NCBI GenBank assembly: GCA_002482715.1
Contig: DLGN01000298.1
Coordinates: 29,440-37,027, forward strand
Length of the DNA: 7,588 nt
Direction: 5' to 3'
From: Oxalobacteraceae bacterium UBA7693
Lineage (GTDB): Bacteria > Pseudomonadota > Gammaproteobacteria > Burkholderiales > Burkholderiaceae_D
Below are positions 7,288-7,588 of the stretch, piece after piece; position 1 is the first letter of the stretch; every line of letters begins with the position of its first letter. The position numbers and the translations under genes were made by a program. The notes under the pieces were generated by a model. That model was given only the letters and a program-made list of their open reading frames with translations, was not told where the DNA came from and searched no databases.

Positions 7288-7588
7288 TCAAGCAGAACGC
7301 AAAGTAAACCAGAACACACTGCCACCGTGCATACCTTTCTCATATCCTACTTCGCCACCCAACTTATAGACTATACGCTGTACGATCGATAGCCCTAATC
7401 CATGTCCTTCCGCAACGGCAGGATTGAACCGAACAAACTGTTCAAATAACTGATCCTGTTGTTCACTACTCAAGCCGCCGCCAGAATCTTTCACCCAACA
7501 CTTCACATAGCCATTTGCCAGATCGGTTGCGCCGATTTCAACTTGTGGCGAGTCACCACCGTATTTAATCGCATTCGATAAATAATTC
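7288..7588 (-). CDS. sensor histidine kinase, C-terminal ATPase domain (partial, 5' end outside window)
   Basis: The frame is open from the right edge to a TGA at 7290-7288 and encodes the last 99 residues of a histidine kinase; the apparent GTG at 7506 is not the real start. The HATPase_c boxes occur in order: N box NYLSNAIKYGG at the very edge, G1 box KDSGGGL, F box LFEQFVRF, and G2 box GHGLGLSIVQRI. The end is a GGEVGYE...GSVFWFTL strand pair. These bind ATP for autophosphorylation of a histidine that must lie upstream, outside the window. The protein stops 12 residues after GMHGG, so no receiver domain is fused at the C-terminus. The sensor type and partner regulator cannot be seen. The chemoreceptor gene follows on the same strand after 179 bases. 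Confidence 0.93.
   Translation of the reverse strand, partial: NYLSNAIKYGGDSPQVEIGATDLANGYVKCWVKDSGGGLSSEQQDQLFEQFVRFNPAVAEGHGLGLSIVQRIVYKLGGEVGYEKGMHGGSVFWFTLRSA

Overview
The window looks like chromosomal DNA from a Gram-negative proteobacterium. It carries a TonB-dependent outer-membrane receptor, Sec signal peptides and a Tar/Tsr-type chemoreceptor. Base composition is moderate (roughly mid-40s % GC by eye). The style of the chemoreceptor, the DUF938 methyltransferase and the receptor suggests a betaproteobacterium, perhaps Burkholderiales/Oxalobacteraceae. That placement is an impression from protein style and was not tested by a search. I see no insertion sequence, phage gene, CRISPR array, tRNA or rRNA.

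Layout. Positions 1-267 hold a possible C-terminal tail of an upstream plus-strand gene (3-155) and a 9-bp inverted repeat (15-49). Two plus-strand genes follow: a multi-pass site-2 (M50) metalloprotease (268-1320) and, 45 bp later, a small exported DUF6265 protein (1366-1929). A hairpin terminator at 1942-1976, able to work on both strands, separates these from a convergent TonB-dependent receptor (2026-4548, minus). The 280-bp region 4549-4828 is a divergent promoter region with a reasonable sigma70-like promoter for the receptor. To its right is a DUF938 SAM-dependent methyltransferase (4829-5428, plus). It converges on a methyl-accepting chemotaxis protein (5513-7108, minus). The right edge (7288-7588, minus) holds the C-terminal ATPase domain of a sensor histidine kinase cut by the window end.

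How the genes relate. The protease and DUF6265 protein are close and codirectional, so they may be cotranscribed. The histidine kinase and chemoreceptor share a strand and are both signalling proteins, but a 179-bp gap argues against tight coupling. The receptor and methyltransferase are divergent with no evident functional link. Overall this reads as ordinary chromosomal housekeeping, transport and signalling DNA. I did not find a convincing new multi-gene system. The least explained parts are the roughly 100-residue N-terminal domain of the protease with its DUF6265 neighbour, and the unknown substrate of the receptor.

Several starts were moved from the longest open frame to an internal ATG on ribosome-binding-site evidence: DUF6265 to 1366, receptor to 4548, chemoreceptor to 7108. 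The methyltransferase start was moved to 4829 on family N-terminus alone.
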